NCBI RefSeq assembly: GCF_007744675.1
Contig: NZ_CP036269.1
Coordinates: 186,001-250,000, forward strand
DNA from: Gimesia alba
GTDB taxonomy: Bacteria; Planctomycetota; Planctomycetia; Planctomycetales; Planctomycetaceae
DNA length: 64,000 nt
Reading direction: 5' to 3'
Numbering within the stretch: position 1 is the stretch's first letter; each line of letters starts with the position of its first letter. The notes under the pieces are model-generated. The model was given only the letters and a program-made list of their open reading frames with translations, was not told where the DNA came from and did no database searches. Of the stretch, positions 9,875-19,107 are shown one piece after another. Position numbers and translations under genes: made by a program.

Positions 9875-10867
9875 TCAGCGACGCATCAGCGTGCGGCGTC
9901 GGCTCTGCTGGCGAAGTGGGCGGCGGGAGATTTCCTGCCAGTGGCGGATGTCGATTTCATACGGGCCGTGCGGACGATCAAAGCCGCCGTAGTCGCGGTA
10001 ATATTTTTCCAGCTTGCCGATTTTCTGATCGACGCGTAATTCGCCGCGGCGTTGGCTTTTTGGTGAGCGACCCCAGACAATTTCCGAACCGCCGGCTGTT
10101 ATCAAGCGGTAAATCAGATCGTCCAGTGACAGTACGGCCGTCGTGCGGGGTGGGGCTTCGATGGAAACCATCTCAAGCTCTTTCCAGTGCGGCCCGAGTG
10201 CTTCTGCCAGCTGTGCAGCGCCCGTCACCGTCAGATCACCCCAGGAAGTTCCCGGAGCCCCTGCGGGCATCGATTGAATTCCCGTAATCACCGGATACCG
10301 CCGGGCATCGGAGACGGAAAAATCTTCGGGGGGCAACAGCACGCCTTCATTGTCTACCGGGAACAGTCCCTGCTTGCCTTCGACCATCGCGGCCGGTTTG
10401 CGGAAGATGACTTCCACTTCGACCGTATTGGTCTTGCGCACCGAAACCACTTTTTGCACCCAGGGGTGTTTCTCGAATGCTTCGGCGACTTTCAGAACAA
10501 GCCCCTGATCCAGCAGAGAGACCTGCTCCGGCAGGGGCCCCCGTTTGATGACCTGATCGACGATATCAATCGGCACATAGTGGGGCGGTGCCGGAATCAG
10601 CGAGAGATCTTTGGTGGCAATCTGATATTCTTCGCGCTGTGATAAATCGGGAATCTGCTGTTTGAGTTTGGGAAAGAAAAACAGTCCCGAAACGATCACT
10701 GCCAGCGCCAGTAACACCTTGGGGCGGAACAGCGCGTGAAGCAGAGTCGAGGGGCTTAGCAGAGAGGCTTCTTCTTCGAGCTCTTCCTCTTCGTCCTCGA
10801 ATTCTTCCTCGATCTCTTCGACCTTCTTTTTCACAGGCCGTTTTTTTTTCGGTTTTTTTGGGCTCAT
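9875..10867 (-). CDS. ftsQ: FtsQ-like cell division protein
   Basis: A 330-residue single-pass membrane protein. It has a lysine/proline-rich cytoplasmic tail at about 1-15, a long acidic stretch at about 16-36, one membrane helix at about 52-66 and an extracytoplasmic part. That part has a POTRA-like region (about 80-155) with the KHPWVQKVVSVRK strand typical of FtsQ, followed by a beta domain containing VDNEGVLLP and YPVITGI, also FtsQ-like. FtsQ links FtsL/FtsB to the septal synthase in other bacteria. Its position after ddl on the same strand repeats the ddl-ftsQ order of the division and cell-wall cluster. Planctomycetes are known to lack FtsZ, so its partners here are unclear. The extreme charged N-terminus is unusual in composition. 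Confidence 0.75.
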   Translation of the reverse strand: MSPKKPKKKRPVKKKVEEIEEEFEDEEEELEEEASLLSPSTLLHALFRPKVLLALAVIVSGLFFFPKLKQQIPDLSQREEYQIATKDLSLIPAPPHYVPIDIVDQVIKRGPLPEQVSLLDQGLVLKVAEAFEKHPWVQKVVSVRKTNTVEVEVIFRKPAAMVEGKQGLFPVDNEGVLLPPEDFSVSDARRYPVITGIQSMPAGAPGTSWGDLTVTGAAQLAEALGPHWKELEMVSIEAPPRTTAVLSLDDLIYRLITAGGSEIVWGRSPKSQRRGELRVDQKIGKLEKYYRDYGGFDRPHGPYEIDIRHWQEISRRPLRQQSRRRTLMRR

Positions 10868-11085
10868 ACGCTCTTGTTAATTGTGTTGACTTCTGATCAG
10901 AACTGGAATTCTTCCCGGGCACTGACTGCGAACGCGATCGCAGCAGTACGAACACAGAGCGCGCAGCTGGGGGCGAGCGCACCGCTCCTCTACTATGATT
11001 ATCGCAATCTCACGCCAATAGAGTTGTGGCGCTCCGCAGAAAAGTCACGATTCCTTAGCGAAACAGGCCGCTTAGTGAAGCTGTA

Positions 11086-12048
11086 TCAATTGTGCGGCTT
11101 GTGGGTAGCCTGTGTCAGGCATGTGGTGAGAGCACGTTCGCACAATTCGCCAAAGTCGATGCCCGCTTTCGCAGCCGCTTTGGGGACCAGACTGTGGTCG
11201 GTGAAACCGGGGATCGTATTCACTTCCAGGACCCAGGGTTTCTGAAAACGGTCCAGCAGGAGATCCACGCGGACAATGCCTGTCGTCCCCAACGCTTCAC
11301 AGGCATTCACGCCCGTTTTGATGATGGACTGAATTACGTTCGTGGGCAGCTCGAATTCGAACAAATATTGTGTAGAATCTTCGTGATACTTGGCTTCGTA
11401 GTCAAAGAATTCGTGTGGTGTCTGAATTTGAATCAAGGGTAGGACCTGACCGTCGACCACGCTGACCGTCCATTCGGTTCCTTTGATGGCTGATTCCAGA
11501 ATTCCAAATGAATCGTAATGAAAACATCGCGCCAGTGCCTGCGGCAGTTCTTCAGGAGTTTGCACAATCGAGACGCCCAAGCTGGAGCCTTGTGCATCGG
11601 GCTTCACAACCAGTGGATAGCCCATACTGCGGGCATGCTGTTCGATACGCTGCGCGTTGTCCGATTCGTGAATCAAAACGTACGAGGGAGTGTTTACATT
11701 GTGTTGAATAAATCGCTCTTTCGAAGCCGACTTGCTGAAAGCCAGTTTGGAAGTCGCTGCGTCGCAACCTGAATAAGGAATCCCCAGTCGATCCAAAGTG
11801 CTTTGAATGGTGCCGTCTTCTCCATACGTTCCATGCAAGGCGATAAAGACGACATCACAGTTACCCCAGTCGTAGGTATCGAGATCGACCAGAGACGGAT
11901 CGACGGTTTTGACCTGATGTCCGCGCGACGATAACGCTTGCGCCACTGTTTCGCCACTCTGCAAACTAATATCGCGTTCAGCCGATTCCCCACCAGCGAG
12001 AACAACAATATTCAAAGAGGGACGGGGGTTGATTTGTGAATCGGTCAT
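11086..12048 (-). CDS. ddl: D-alanine--D-alanine ligase
   Basis: A 320-residue cytosolic ATP-grasp enzyme that joins two D-alanines for the peptidoglycan stem. Visible motifs are the N-terminal VLAGGESAERDISLQSG loop, FIALHGTYGEDGTIQ, the GIPYSGC segment, the ATP-binding PLVVKPDAQGSSLGV region, and the metal-binding VLEVNTIPGFTDHS near the end. Length fits the family. GGAGG seven bases before the ATG supports the start. It precedes ftsQ with 218 bases between, in which I see no gene. It supports the presence of a peptidoglycan wall. Confidence 0.95.
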   Translation of the reverse strand: MTDSQINPRPSLNIVVLAGGESAERDISLQSGETVAQALSSRGHQVKTVDPSLVDLDTYDWGNCDVVFIALHGTYGEDGTIQSTLDRLGIPYSGCDAATSKLAFSKSASKERFIQHNVNTPSYVLIHESDNAQRIEQHARSMGYPLVVKPDAQGSSLGVSIVQTPEELPQALARCFHYDSFGILESAIKGTEWTVSVVDGQVLPLIQIQTPHEFFDYEAKYHEDSTQYLFEFELPTNVIQSIIKTGVNACEALGTTGIVRVDLLLDRFQKPWVLEVNTIPGFTDHSLVPKAAAKAGIDFGELCERALTTCLTQATHKPHN

Positions 12049-12221
12049 CGGGAAGCCTCCATGCCGCCGGACTTGTTTTTCGGTCGAGTTTTATAATGTA
12101 AATGTAATGTATTTCAGGTGAATTGGGGGATTCTAGCAATTCGTCACCAATCTGGAAATGTCGATATTGAGACTAAGTTGGCTGTTGCTATAGGTGGTGT
12201 GGGGTGTTTGGGTGGAGGTGT

Positions 12222-14435
12222 TTATTGAAACAGACGAATCGTTTTTCGGAGCTGCCGATAGGCTTTTTTTCCCAGTGATTCGGGTGAAACCGCAATTTTC
12301 GCCTGCCCTGACGAGTGAATCAACGGTTGCTCGGCGAGTGCTTCCAGAGTGACGCGGGCCAGATATGACGTGTTGCTCAGTTCCCGTTTGCCGTTGGGAT
12401 CCAGTTCCGTGGTGATTTCTTCACGATGAATCAGGTTGGGATGCAGGTCTTCAATATCGATTTCCGCAATTTCCTGAATGGTGCCGTTGAAAATGGTCCC
12501 CGGATATTCATCCAGCAGAATTCGCACGGATTGACCGGCAGAGATAAACTCAACATCTTCCTGATTCACAATCAGGCGGGCCTGAAGCTGGTCGGGATCG
12601 CCGACCGAGCAGAGCCAGGTTCCCCGTTCCAGAAAACAGTTCCGATTTTCCGGGTCGAGGGGAGAGCCTGACCAGCTGGAAAGTGCACCCTCTTCCTGCG
12701 AAACCGGAGAGGTGGGCGCGGGAATCAGGGTTCCGGCAATCGGGGCTTTCAGGCTGAGTCTTTGCAAATCGGTTTGTCGCTGCTGGAGTTGCTCTTTCAA
12801 GTCGGCCAGCTGTTCTTCTGCGGTGGGAAGTTCCTGGGCGGCTTCCGGGTCATCCAGTTGGCGTTTTTGCAGCGTGGAGATGCGGATTTCCTGCTCATTG
12901 ATCAGGCCGGTCAGTTTGAGAATTTCCTGCTCGATTTGATCATTGTGCAGTTCGGCGATTAACGAACCAGGTTTGAGTTCCGCCTGGGGGGCTGCTGCTG
13001 TTTTGAGAAAGCCGGGTGCCGTTACATACACGGGCTTTGCATCTTTGAGTTCGATCAGTGCGGGAGCCGTGATCCGGTGAGGCAGGGGAATGAAGATCAG
13101 GCCTGCCAGCAAGAGCAGGACCAGTGAGGTACGAACCAGAAAACGCTGCCATTGAATATGACCTGCTTTGGAATACGTCTGAATTTCGTTGAGACCGGAC
13201 TTCAAAGGCACGATTAACATTCCTATCAGAACAAAGGCTCCCATGACCTGGGCGATGATCTCCAGGCCATACGGTTCCAATACATAATAACAGACGGACA
13301 GAATCACGATCACAATAAACCAGCGATACACCATAGAGGCGATCCCGTACACAAACAGAATTCGTCTCAGCCGTCGCGGCTCTTTGAGCAGGATGTCGGC
13401 CTTGTGACCGAAGAACCAGTGATGCAGGCGATTCGACACGATCGATTGTGCGCGCTGCCTCAAGTTGGGAACTTCGATCAGATCCAGTAGGATATAGTAT
13501 CCATCATAACGCAGCAGAGGGTTGCCATTCAGTAACAGCGTACTCACCGAACAGACAAAAACAATGTTCAGACAGAGCGAATGAAACAGGCCCGGATAGG
13601 AGAACCACCACAGAAACACACAGACAGACGAGATCACCAGTTCCACAAAAATTCCCGCGGAGCTGACCATAATGCGATGCCACTTATTGGGCATGGTCCA
13701 GGCATCACTGACATTCACATACAGGCAGGGAATGAATGCCAGCAGCATCACACCCATCTCATGACACTCGCCTCCAAACTGTCTGCAGGCTAGTGCGTGC
13801 CCCAGTTCGTGTACGATTTTCACCAGCGCCAGGCTCACGCCCAGTAATATCAGGTTCTTCGCGTCAAAGAACGTTGCGAAGTCGGGCAATTGTGCGACCA
13901 CAGTATCGACGTGCGTCAAAATTAACGTGGTCGCTGAGATCATCAAAATCAGTGATGCCAGCAGAAACAGGGGAGTAAAACAGAGCGCGGTTGCGGGCTG
14001 CAGCCAATTTAAAAAACGGTGAGGATCGATGCCGCGAAAACGAATTGCCAGCGGGTTCATGAAGCGGGAACGGAATGCCTGTCGCTGTTTTTCGGTTTGC
14101 CGTTCCAGCAGAATTTCCCCCTGGCCAATCGCATCGGCAATGATCAGCCCCGACTGATGCAGCCGCGATAAAAATCCCTGCAGGTGCGAGGCATCCAGCT
14201 TTTGAGGCAGAAAGCGTTGTTCGTATTGCCGCCTGATTGCTTCGAAGGACGCAGCACCATCCAGCTGTTTCAGAATGAAATATTCTTCGTCGCGCAGTTG
14301 ATAGTATTGCAGCGAAATCGGATCTTTGATGCCCCAATAGGTCGTGCCGCCGAATTGCAATTGTTGGACCTGCAGATCCAATCGCATTCGCAAACGCAGT
14401 GCCTGATTCGAAAAATCTTGAGAGCCGAACGACAT
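12222..14435 (-). CDS. PqqD-like / M50 metalloprotease / HlyD hybrid membrane protein
   Basis: A 737-residue protein with three parts. Residues about 35-105 resemble a PqqD-type peptide-binding winged helix (YYQLRDEEYFILKQLDG). Residues about 150-420 are a multi-helix membrane region with the site-2 protease motif HELGH at 209-213 and the second M50 motif NPLLRYDGYY at 305-314, whose D311 would be the third zinc ligand. Residues about 450-700 form a HlyD-like lipoyl/coiled-coil/beta-barrel adaptor. Related architectures occur in peptide (RiPP and bacteriocin) maturation and export, but no precursor peptide, radical SAM enzyme or ABC ATPase is nearby. It follows the adaptor gene at 14469 by 33 bases and must share its operon. 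The domains are seen with confidence; the export or processing role is inference. Confidence 0.75.
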   Translation of the reverse strand: MSFGSQDFSNQALRLRMRLDLQVQQLQFGGTTYWGIKDPISLQYYQLRDEEYFILKQLDGAASFEAIRRQYEQRFLPQKLDASHLQGFLSRLHQSGLIIADAIGQGEILLERQTEKQRQAFRSRFMNPLAIRFRGIDPHRFLNWLQPATALCFTPLFLLASLILMISATTLILTHVDTVVAQLPDFATFFDAKNLILLGVSLALVKIVHELGHALACRQFGGECHEMGVMLLAFIPCLYVNVSDAWTMPNKWHRIMVSSAGIFVELVISSVCVFLWWFSYPGLFHSLCLNIVFVCSVSTLLLNGNPLLRYDGYYILLDLIEVPNLRQRAQSIVSNRLHHWFFGHKADILLKEPRRLRRILFVYGIASMVYRWFIVIVILSVCYYVLEPYGLEIIAQVMGAFVLIGMLIVPLKSGLNEIQTYSKAGHIQWQRFLVRTSLVLLLLAGLIFIPLPHRITAPALIELKDAKPVYVTAPGFLKTAAAPQAELKPGSLIAELHNDQIEQEILKLTGLINEQEIRISTLQKRQLDDPEAAQELPTAEEQLADLKEQLQQRQTDLQRLSLKAPIAGTLIPAPTSPVSQEEGALSSWSGSPLDPENRNCFLERGTWLCSVGDPDQLQARLIVNQEDVEFISAGQSVRILLDEYPGTIFNGTIQEIAEIDIEDLHPNLIHREEITTELDPNGKRELSNTSYLARVTLEALAEQPLIHSSGQAKIAVSPESLGKKAYRQLRKTIRLFQ

Positions 14436-14468
14436 GAGGACGCAGTGACTTTCTCAATCGAATGGAGT

Positions 14469-15371
14469 TTATTTGATGATCAGCGAAGCCCGCATGCCCG
14501 GTTTGAGCTTCAACTCCGGGTTTTCAATTTCGGCCCAGATGCGTGTCTGGTTGTTGACCGAATTCACTTCAGGACTGACAAACGAAATTTTGCCTTTGAA
14601 TTTGATCTGTTGTTTCGTCCCCGGATTGACCAACAGCACCACGGGTCGATCTTTCAAATCGCGATCCTGGAGACGCGACGCGTTGATCAGTCCTTCGGCC
14701 CGCAGACGATCCAGCTTCAAAATTCGCAGGACCGTATCGCCGGGACGCACCCACTCGCCTTCTCTGGTCATAATCTGCACAACCATGCCTGTGATCGGCG
14801 AGATCACTTTCCGTTTCTGAACCGCCAGTTCGGCTATCTGCTCGGCATTTCGTTTTAAGTCGGCTTCCAGTTTCGTGGTTTTGGATTCTTCGGCCGCCTG
14901 TTCAATTTCCAGTTCCGCTTTTTCTGCGGTCAGTTTCAATCGGTCCAGCTCGGTTTTGGAAATACTCTTGGGATATTTCTTAATCGAATCTTCGGCCCGC
15001 TGCAGTTCCGCTCTCGCGACTTCATGTGACTTTTGCGCAAAACGAAGATTCACGTCATTCATGGCTTTGAGTTGTGCCATTGTAAATTCGAGTTTCGCCT
15101 GCTGCATTAACAGCATCGCTTCGGTCGCTTCAATCTGTGCCAGGACGTCCCCTTTCTGAACCGATGCCCCTTCCTTCACCAGCATGCGATTGAGTTGGCC
15201 GACTTCGCGCGCGGGGACTTCCACCTGCTCGATCAGGCTGACCAGAACCGAATCGATACGCAACTCGTTCGACCCGCTGGTCGGATCAGCGGCAACAGCA
15301 GGCCCGCAGTTGCCTGACAAAAGCAGGGCACTGATGGTGAACAAAATAATCAAAGTTCGCGTGGCATACAT
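14469..15371 (-). CDS. HlyD-type periplasmic adaptor
   Basis: A 300-residue exported protein with a signal peptide at about 1-28. It has a split lipoyl domain (LVKEGASVQKGDVLAQIEATEA near 68-89 and VISPITGMVVQIMTREGEWVRPGDTVL near 190-216), an alpha-helical coiled-coil hairpin between them (about 90-185, rich in E, K, A and Q) and a beta-barrel end (LKPGMRASLIIK). These are the parts of an RND/ABC efflux adaptor. No RND pump or TolC gene is adjacent; the next gene is the M50-HlyD hybrid, its probable partner in the inner membrane. Divergent from the propeller gene at 15684. Confidence 0.82.
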   Translation of the reverse strand: MYATRTLIILFTISALLLSGNCGPAVAADPTSGSNELRIDSVLVSLIEQVEVPAREVGQLNRMLVKEGASVQKGDVLAQIEATEAMLLMQQAKLEFTMAQLKAMNDVNLRFAQKSHEVARAELQRAEDSIKKYPKSISKTELDRLKLTAEKAELEIEQAAEESKTTKLEADLKRNAEQIAELAVQKRKVISPITGMVVQIMTREGEWVRPGDTVLRILKLDRLRAEGLINASRLQDRDLKDRPVVLLVNPGTKQQIKFKGKISFVSPEVNSVNNQTRIWAEIENPELKLKPGMRASLIIK

Positions 15372-15683
15372 GGCATTCCATTCCTTGTTACAAAGCAGTA
15401 GCAGGAATTGATGAAGTTGAAGACAGACTGGAGTGACGTCTTTTCAGTGTTTTTTCTCTCATACCATATCCGCATTCTAAAGGCCATCTTATTTGCGTAG
15501 ACTCTTCAGGAGCGGCCTGAAACAGTGAGCGAATGTGCGGAGAACATTGTCAGAATACCCTATTTTTTGCGATCCACAATTGAGAACAGGGTAATGTGTC
15601 CGTTAAGATCGAACGAACAAAGCGATTTCGCATACTGTGGATTACGGAATCTTGTTTGAAACTTTTTAAATCAGGTCAATCCT
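15372..15683. promoter_or_regulatory. Divergent intergenic region
   Basis: 312 bases between the leftward HlyD operon and the rightward propeller gene. It must contain both promoters. I could not pick a convincing -35/-10 pair on either strand and saw no strong hairpin or small ORF. Confidence 0.35.
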
Positions 15684-16763
15684 ATGGATCAGCGTTCCTT
15701 GCAGCACTCGCACCCGTCCGACTCTCGCCGCCAGTTCCTGAAAACCGCCGGTAGTGCGGTCGTCGGAAGTTTTTTCGCGCCGGCGATTCTCGGTGCGGAA
15801 GATAAAGCGGGCGTCAAGAATCCCGTGCTGGGTGAAGGCGCATTCCAATACGAGGCCACTCATGGTTGGGGAGAAGTACCCAAACACATTCAATGGGGCG
15901 AAACGCACGGCGTGTGTGTCGACGAAGCCGGCTTGATTTATATCAAGCATCGTTCACACTCAAAAACGCCCATGGATGCGATCGTCGTGTTTGATCCTGC
16001 TGGAAAATTCGTGCGGTCGTTCGGCAAGGAATATCATGGCGGCGGGCATGGCATTGATGTTCGCAAAGAAGGCTCAGAAGAGTTTTTGTATCTCTCGGAT
16101 ACGAAACATGGAATTGTCGCCAAAACGAATCTGAAAGGGGACGTGGTCTGGACCATCGGCCGTCCTGCCACTCCTGAACATTACAAGAATGCCAAAAATC
16201 GCTACAGTCCCACCAACATTGCCTTTGCCCCCGATGGGGGATTTTATGTCGGCGACGGATATGGATCGCACTACATTCATAAATATACGAAAGATGGCAA
16301 ATTCGAATTCAGCTGGGGCGGCAGCGGGACCGAGCCCGGCAAGATGAAAACGCCGCACGGGATGTGGCTCGATCAACGTGACGGCACACCGAAAATTGCG
16401 GTCTGCGACCGGGCCAACCACCGTTTGCAATATTTCACATTGGATGGAAAACATCTCGGTTTTGTCAATACGGTCAGCTTTCCAGCCGATATTGATATAC
16501 AGGGTGAAACGATGGTCGTTTCCGATCTGCATGCACGGGTCACCTTGTTTGACAAAGAGAACAAAGTCATCACGCATTTAGGCTATAACCAGGACTGGAC
16601 GAATCGCGTGCTGGATGGCTTTAAAATTCGTAAGCAACCCCAAACCTGGGAAGCCGGACGATTTATTCACCCGCACGATGCCTGCTTTGATCACGACGGC
16701 AATCTGTTTGTCACGGAATGGGTCTCAGTCGGCCGGGTCAGTAAGTTGAAAAAGCTCAGCTGA
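15684..16763 (+). CDS. Tat-exported NHL-type beta-propeller protein
   Basis: A 359-residue protein with a twin-arginine signal (SRRQFLKTAG, R15-R16) and a stretch ending near FFAPAILGA. The rest shows repeated six-bladed propeller blades with NHL-like turns: FDPAGKFVRSFGKEYHGGGHG, DLKGDVVWTIG-like, PTNIAFAPDGGFYVGDGYGSHYIHKYTKDGKFEFSWG, and AVCDRANHRLQYF. This resembles the peptidylglycine alpha-amidating lyase-like proteins that are abundant in planctomycetes. The natural substrate is unknown; a lyase, lactonase or binding role is possible. It is read rightward and followed by an unknown gene 62 bases on. Confidence 0.72.
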   Translation: MDQRSLQHSHPSDSRRQFLKTAGSAVVGSFFAPAILGAEDKAGVKNPVLGEGAFQYEATHGWGEVPKHIQWGETHGVCVDEAGLIYIKHRSHSKTPMDAIVVFDPAGKFVRSFGKEYHGGGHGIDVRKEGSEEFLYLSDTKHGIVAKTNLKGDVVWTIGRPATPEHYKNAKNRYSPTNIAFAPDGGFYVGDGYGSHYIHKYTKDGKFEFSWGGSGTEPGKMKTPHGMWLDQRDGTPKIAVCDRANHRLQYFTLDGKHLGFVNTVSFPADIDIQGETMVVSDLHARVTLFDKENKVITHLGYNQDWTNRVLDGFKIRKQPQTWEAGRFIHPHDACFDHDGNLFVTEWVSVGRVSKLKKLS

Positions 16764-16825
16764 CAGACGCCTTTGATCAAGATGCTCAAACCCTCCGTTT
16801 TTCTCTTCTCCCCGGTTGGAACCTG

Positions 16826-17359
16826 ATGGATTTTTCTCACGAGTTCGATGAACAGCGCTTCTTCGAAATATGGACCGCGGTACGGATTGAGCGTCCCGTG
16901 AATTTTTCTCTATTTACATTCGGCGATCAGAAGCTGCCTTATTATCTCGTCTGCGGTGCCGCCGAGCCCGGCTCGACGGTCACGATTCGCAAAGGCGAAG
17001 TCAGTATCACCCGTCCGATGATCATCACCCCTGATCATATGGAACCGGAGTTTCGCAACTTCTTCGAAGAACAGGAAGAAGCCGACCTGGCGGCGTTTCT
17101 GCTGTCCCGTACGGCCGGCTTTTCGAATCTGAAGTTCGCCAATACCAGCGGCCCCGAGCGGATCGTCAGCGACAGTATCGAGGAAGCGGTTGCTAAATTA
17201 AACAAGCAGCTCGATGACGAAGAAGAAGAGCACACCGCCATTCTGAGCGCCCCGCCCGGCATGGGAGGCATCGCCATTATGCGGTACGCGGCCGAACGGG
17301 TCTGGGAAAGTGCACCCGGCAATATTCAGGAATTACGAGAACGCGGCTTTTTGAATTGA
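16826..17359 (+). CDS. Hypothetical protein, 177 residues, no family recognised
   Basis: A soluble, acidic protein without signal peptide or membrane helix. The first half looks like alternating strands (NFSLFTFGDQKLPYYLVCG, STVTIRKGEVSITRPMIITP), followed by a strongly acidic stretch (FFEEQEEADLAAFLL, later LDDEEEEHTAIL) and a short helical end. GMGGIAIMRYAAERV could be a helix N-cap but is not a P-loop. The frame has sensible codon use and no competing gene, so it is probably real. It may share a transcript with the propeller gene upstream. Function unknown. Confidence 0.65.
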   Translation: MDFSHEFDEQRFFEIWTAVRIERPVNFSLFTFGDQKLPYYLVCGAAEPGSTVTIRKGEVSITRPMIITPDHMEPEFRNFFEEQEEADLAAFLLSRTAGFSNLKFANTSGPERIVSDSIEEAVAKLNKQLDDEEEEHTAILSAPPGMGGIAIMRYAAERVWESAPGNIQELRERGFLN

Positions 17360-17407
17360 TGCGTCTCACACCGTTCCCAGGACCGCAACCTGACCCAGGT
17401 CGGTATT

Positions 17408-17494
17408 AACCGTGGCTAACGTCGTGCGGCTGATCCTGTTTTTGATGTTTTCGAGCCGGAATGACTTATTAGCCGAAGGGTGTTAGCCCCGGTT
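17408..17494. repeat. Inverted repeat between convergent genes
   Basis: Two 27-base arms at 17408-17434 and 17468-17494 pair with about 21 matches of 27; each contains GGCTAAC and a CGGCT core. The 33-base centre is T-rich. It lies in the gap between the convergent genes ending at 17359 and 17536, so it may end both transcripts. It also has the look of a genome-wide palindromic repeat. Confidence 0.6.
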
Positions 17495-17535
17495 CCTCCC
17501 ATTTGCAAAGAGGCATTCGAATTAAGAAACACTAC

Positions 17536-19107
17536 TTAGCGTTTCGGAATGCGATTCAACGTGTAATATGCCTGCGGATGCAACAATGGTTGCCCCTGGC
17601 TATTCTTCACACCCTCGGCCCGCAGTTCATGCACGTAAAGGGGGCGCAGGCCGTTTGTTTTCAATTGGACGCGCATCCCATCATCCGAGACGGTAATGGC
17701 GTCTAGCGTTAACTCTTTGTTGAGGATCTCATCGCTGCCGTAGGATGAGTGATAGGTGTAGGTATAACTTTTCAACTGGTAAGACTTCGGGTCGATTGCC
17801 GTTTTCTTATCCACGGGTTCAGTGAAAACCAGTTCAAAGCCGTCCGGCTGTGCCCGCATCTCTTTGATTTCGAACGGCGTTTTGCCCGTCCAGACCAGAC
17901 GCTGTAATCCATACGAGGCGGTTCCCAGACTGCTCCAGCCGCGGTTGGTCAGGCCGACAAATACCGATCCGTCGGTTCCCTGATCCATGCGCAAGACGGC
18001 CGAGGCAAAGCCTTCCCGAAAGGGAAAACAGGCGCCCTGGTATTCGCCGTCCACTTTTTCCAGAAAGACGCGCTGCATTGAGGCTTGCGTGAATTCGCCG
18101 ACAAAAAACTGACCGTCGAACGGACCGAACTTGCCGCCGCTGTCGTCGAGCATGATATCCGTCGCCGACTGCCCCGCTTTTTTATACGGAAACCAGACCG
18201 CGGGCGGCTTCAGTTGCGGCATGCGTTTGACCGCTTCGGGAAAGGGGAGCCCGTTCGGAATCGTTTTGATGCCCTTGATCGGCGAGCCTTCCAGGTTCAT
18301 GGAAGCCAGTGCTTCGACATGATGAAAGAAGGCCCCCTTGCGCATGTGATGCAGTGTATTGGTGGCGACCCAGTTGCCTTGCTGGTCACTGTAGAACATA
18401 TCGCCTGCCCGATTCGCGCCCAGGCCGGAGGGCGAACGCATCCCCGCACAGACGGGAATCAGTTTGCCGTCCGGCGTGCATTTCATGCCCCAGCCCCGCC
18501 AGCGACCTTGAGAAAAGCCGAGCGTGGGATCGGTGACGGCGCGGGCTTTGTGTTCTTTCTTGAGCCCCAGCCCGATGTTCAGAGTCAGCCACAGATTCCC
18601 GTCAGGATCAACTTCGGGGCCGTAGGCGTATTCATGATAGTGACCTGTCACGCCCCAGCCTTTGGCGACGGTCAGATATTCGTCGGCGGTTCCATCTCCA
18701 TCGGTATCGCGAATGCGCGTCAGTTCGCTGCGCTGCACGGTGTAAAAGGCACCGTCTTTCCAGATCAGCCCCAGCGGTTCATGCAGGGCGGAGGCGAAGC
18801 GTTTGTAGGTGACGTTTTTCGGAGGTTCATCGTAGACGCCGTCCAGAATCCAGATTTCTCCTTTCCGAATGGCAACGGCGACACGCCGGTCATCAAGCAC
18901 CGCCAGGCCGCTTACCTCCAGCACCAGGTCGCCGGGCGCGGGTTTCCAGTTCTTTGCCCGCGATTCAGTTTGTGCTTTCGGCGTCATGATGGAGACAAGC
19001 CGATAGTAATCCTCTTCGCTTTGCGCGAAGCTCTGGTCGGTTCGAAGCAGAGTCGCCGCGAACGTCGCAAGGATCAGCGGCAGAAAGAGGTATGATTGCT
19101 TTACCAT
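17536..19107 (-). CDS. Exported beta-propeller protein, sorbosone-dehydrogenase-like
   Basis: A 523-residue protein with a signal peptide (cleavage near QSFAQS, residue 29). The main body has propeller blades typical of planctomycete PQQ- or haem-linked glucose/sorbosone dehydrogenase-like proteins: LAVLDDRRVAVAIRKGEIWIL, LGLIWKDGAFYTVQRSELTRIRDTDGDGTADEY, AYGPEVDPDGNLWLTLNIG and MRSPSGLGANRAGDMFYSDQQGNW. Such proteins usually accompany cytochrome c partners, as here. Its ATG overlaps the last seven bases of the cytochrome gene upstream (ATGGTAA), so translation is coupled and the two probably work together. No CxxCH is in this protein. Catalytic activity is unproven. Confidence 0.7.
   Translation of the reverse strand: MVKQSYLFLPLILATFAATLLRTDQSFAQSEEDYYRLVSIMTPKAQTESRAKNWKPAPGDLVLEVSGLAVLDDRRVAVAIRKGEIWILDGVYDEPPKNVTYKRFASALHEPLGLIWKDGAFYTVQRSELTRIRDTDGDGTADEYLTVAKGWGVTGHYHEYAYGPEVDPDGNLWLTLNIGLGLKKEHKARAVTDPTLGFSQGRWRGWGMKCTPDGKLIPVCAGMRSPSGLGANRAGDMFYSDQQGNWVATNTLHHMRKGAFFHHVEALASMNLEGSPIKGIKTIPNGLPFPEAVKRMPQLKPPAVWFPYKKAGQSATDIMLDDSGGKFGPFDGQFFVGEFTQASMQRVFLEKVDGEYQGACFPFREGFASAVLRMDQGTDGSVFVGLTNRGWSSLGTASYGLQRLVWTGKTPFEIKEMRAQPDGFELVFTEPVDKKTAIDPKSYQLKSYTYTYHSSYGSDEILNKELTLDAITVSDDGMRVQLKTNGLRPLYVHELRAEGVKNSQGQPLLHPQAYYTLNRIPKR

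Noticed and set aside
18085-19095. A 336-codon frame opposite the propeller gene at 17536-19107
   Set aside because: Shadow frame without domain features.
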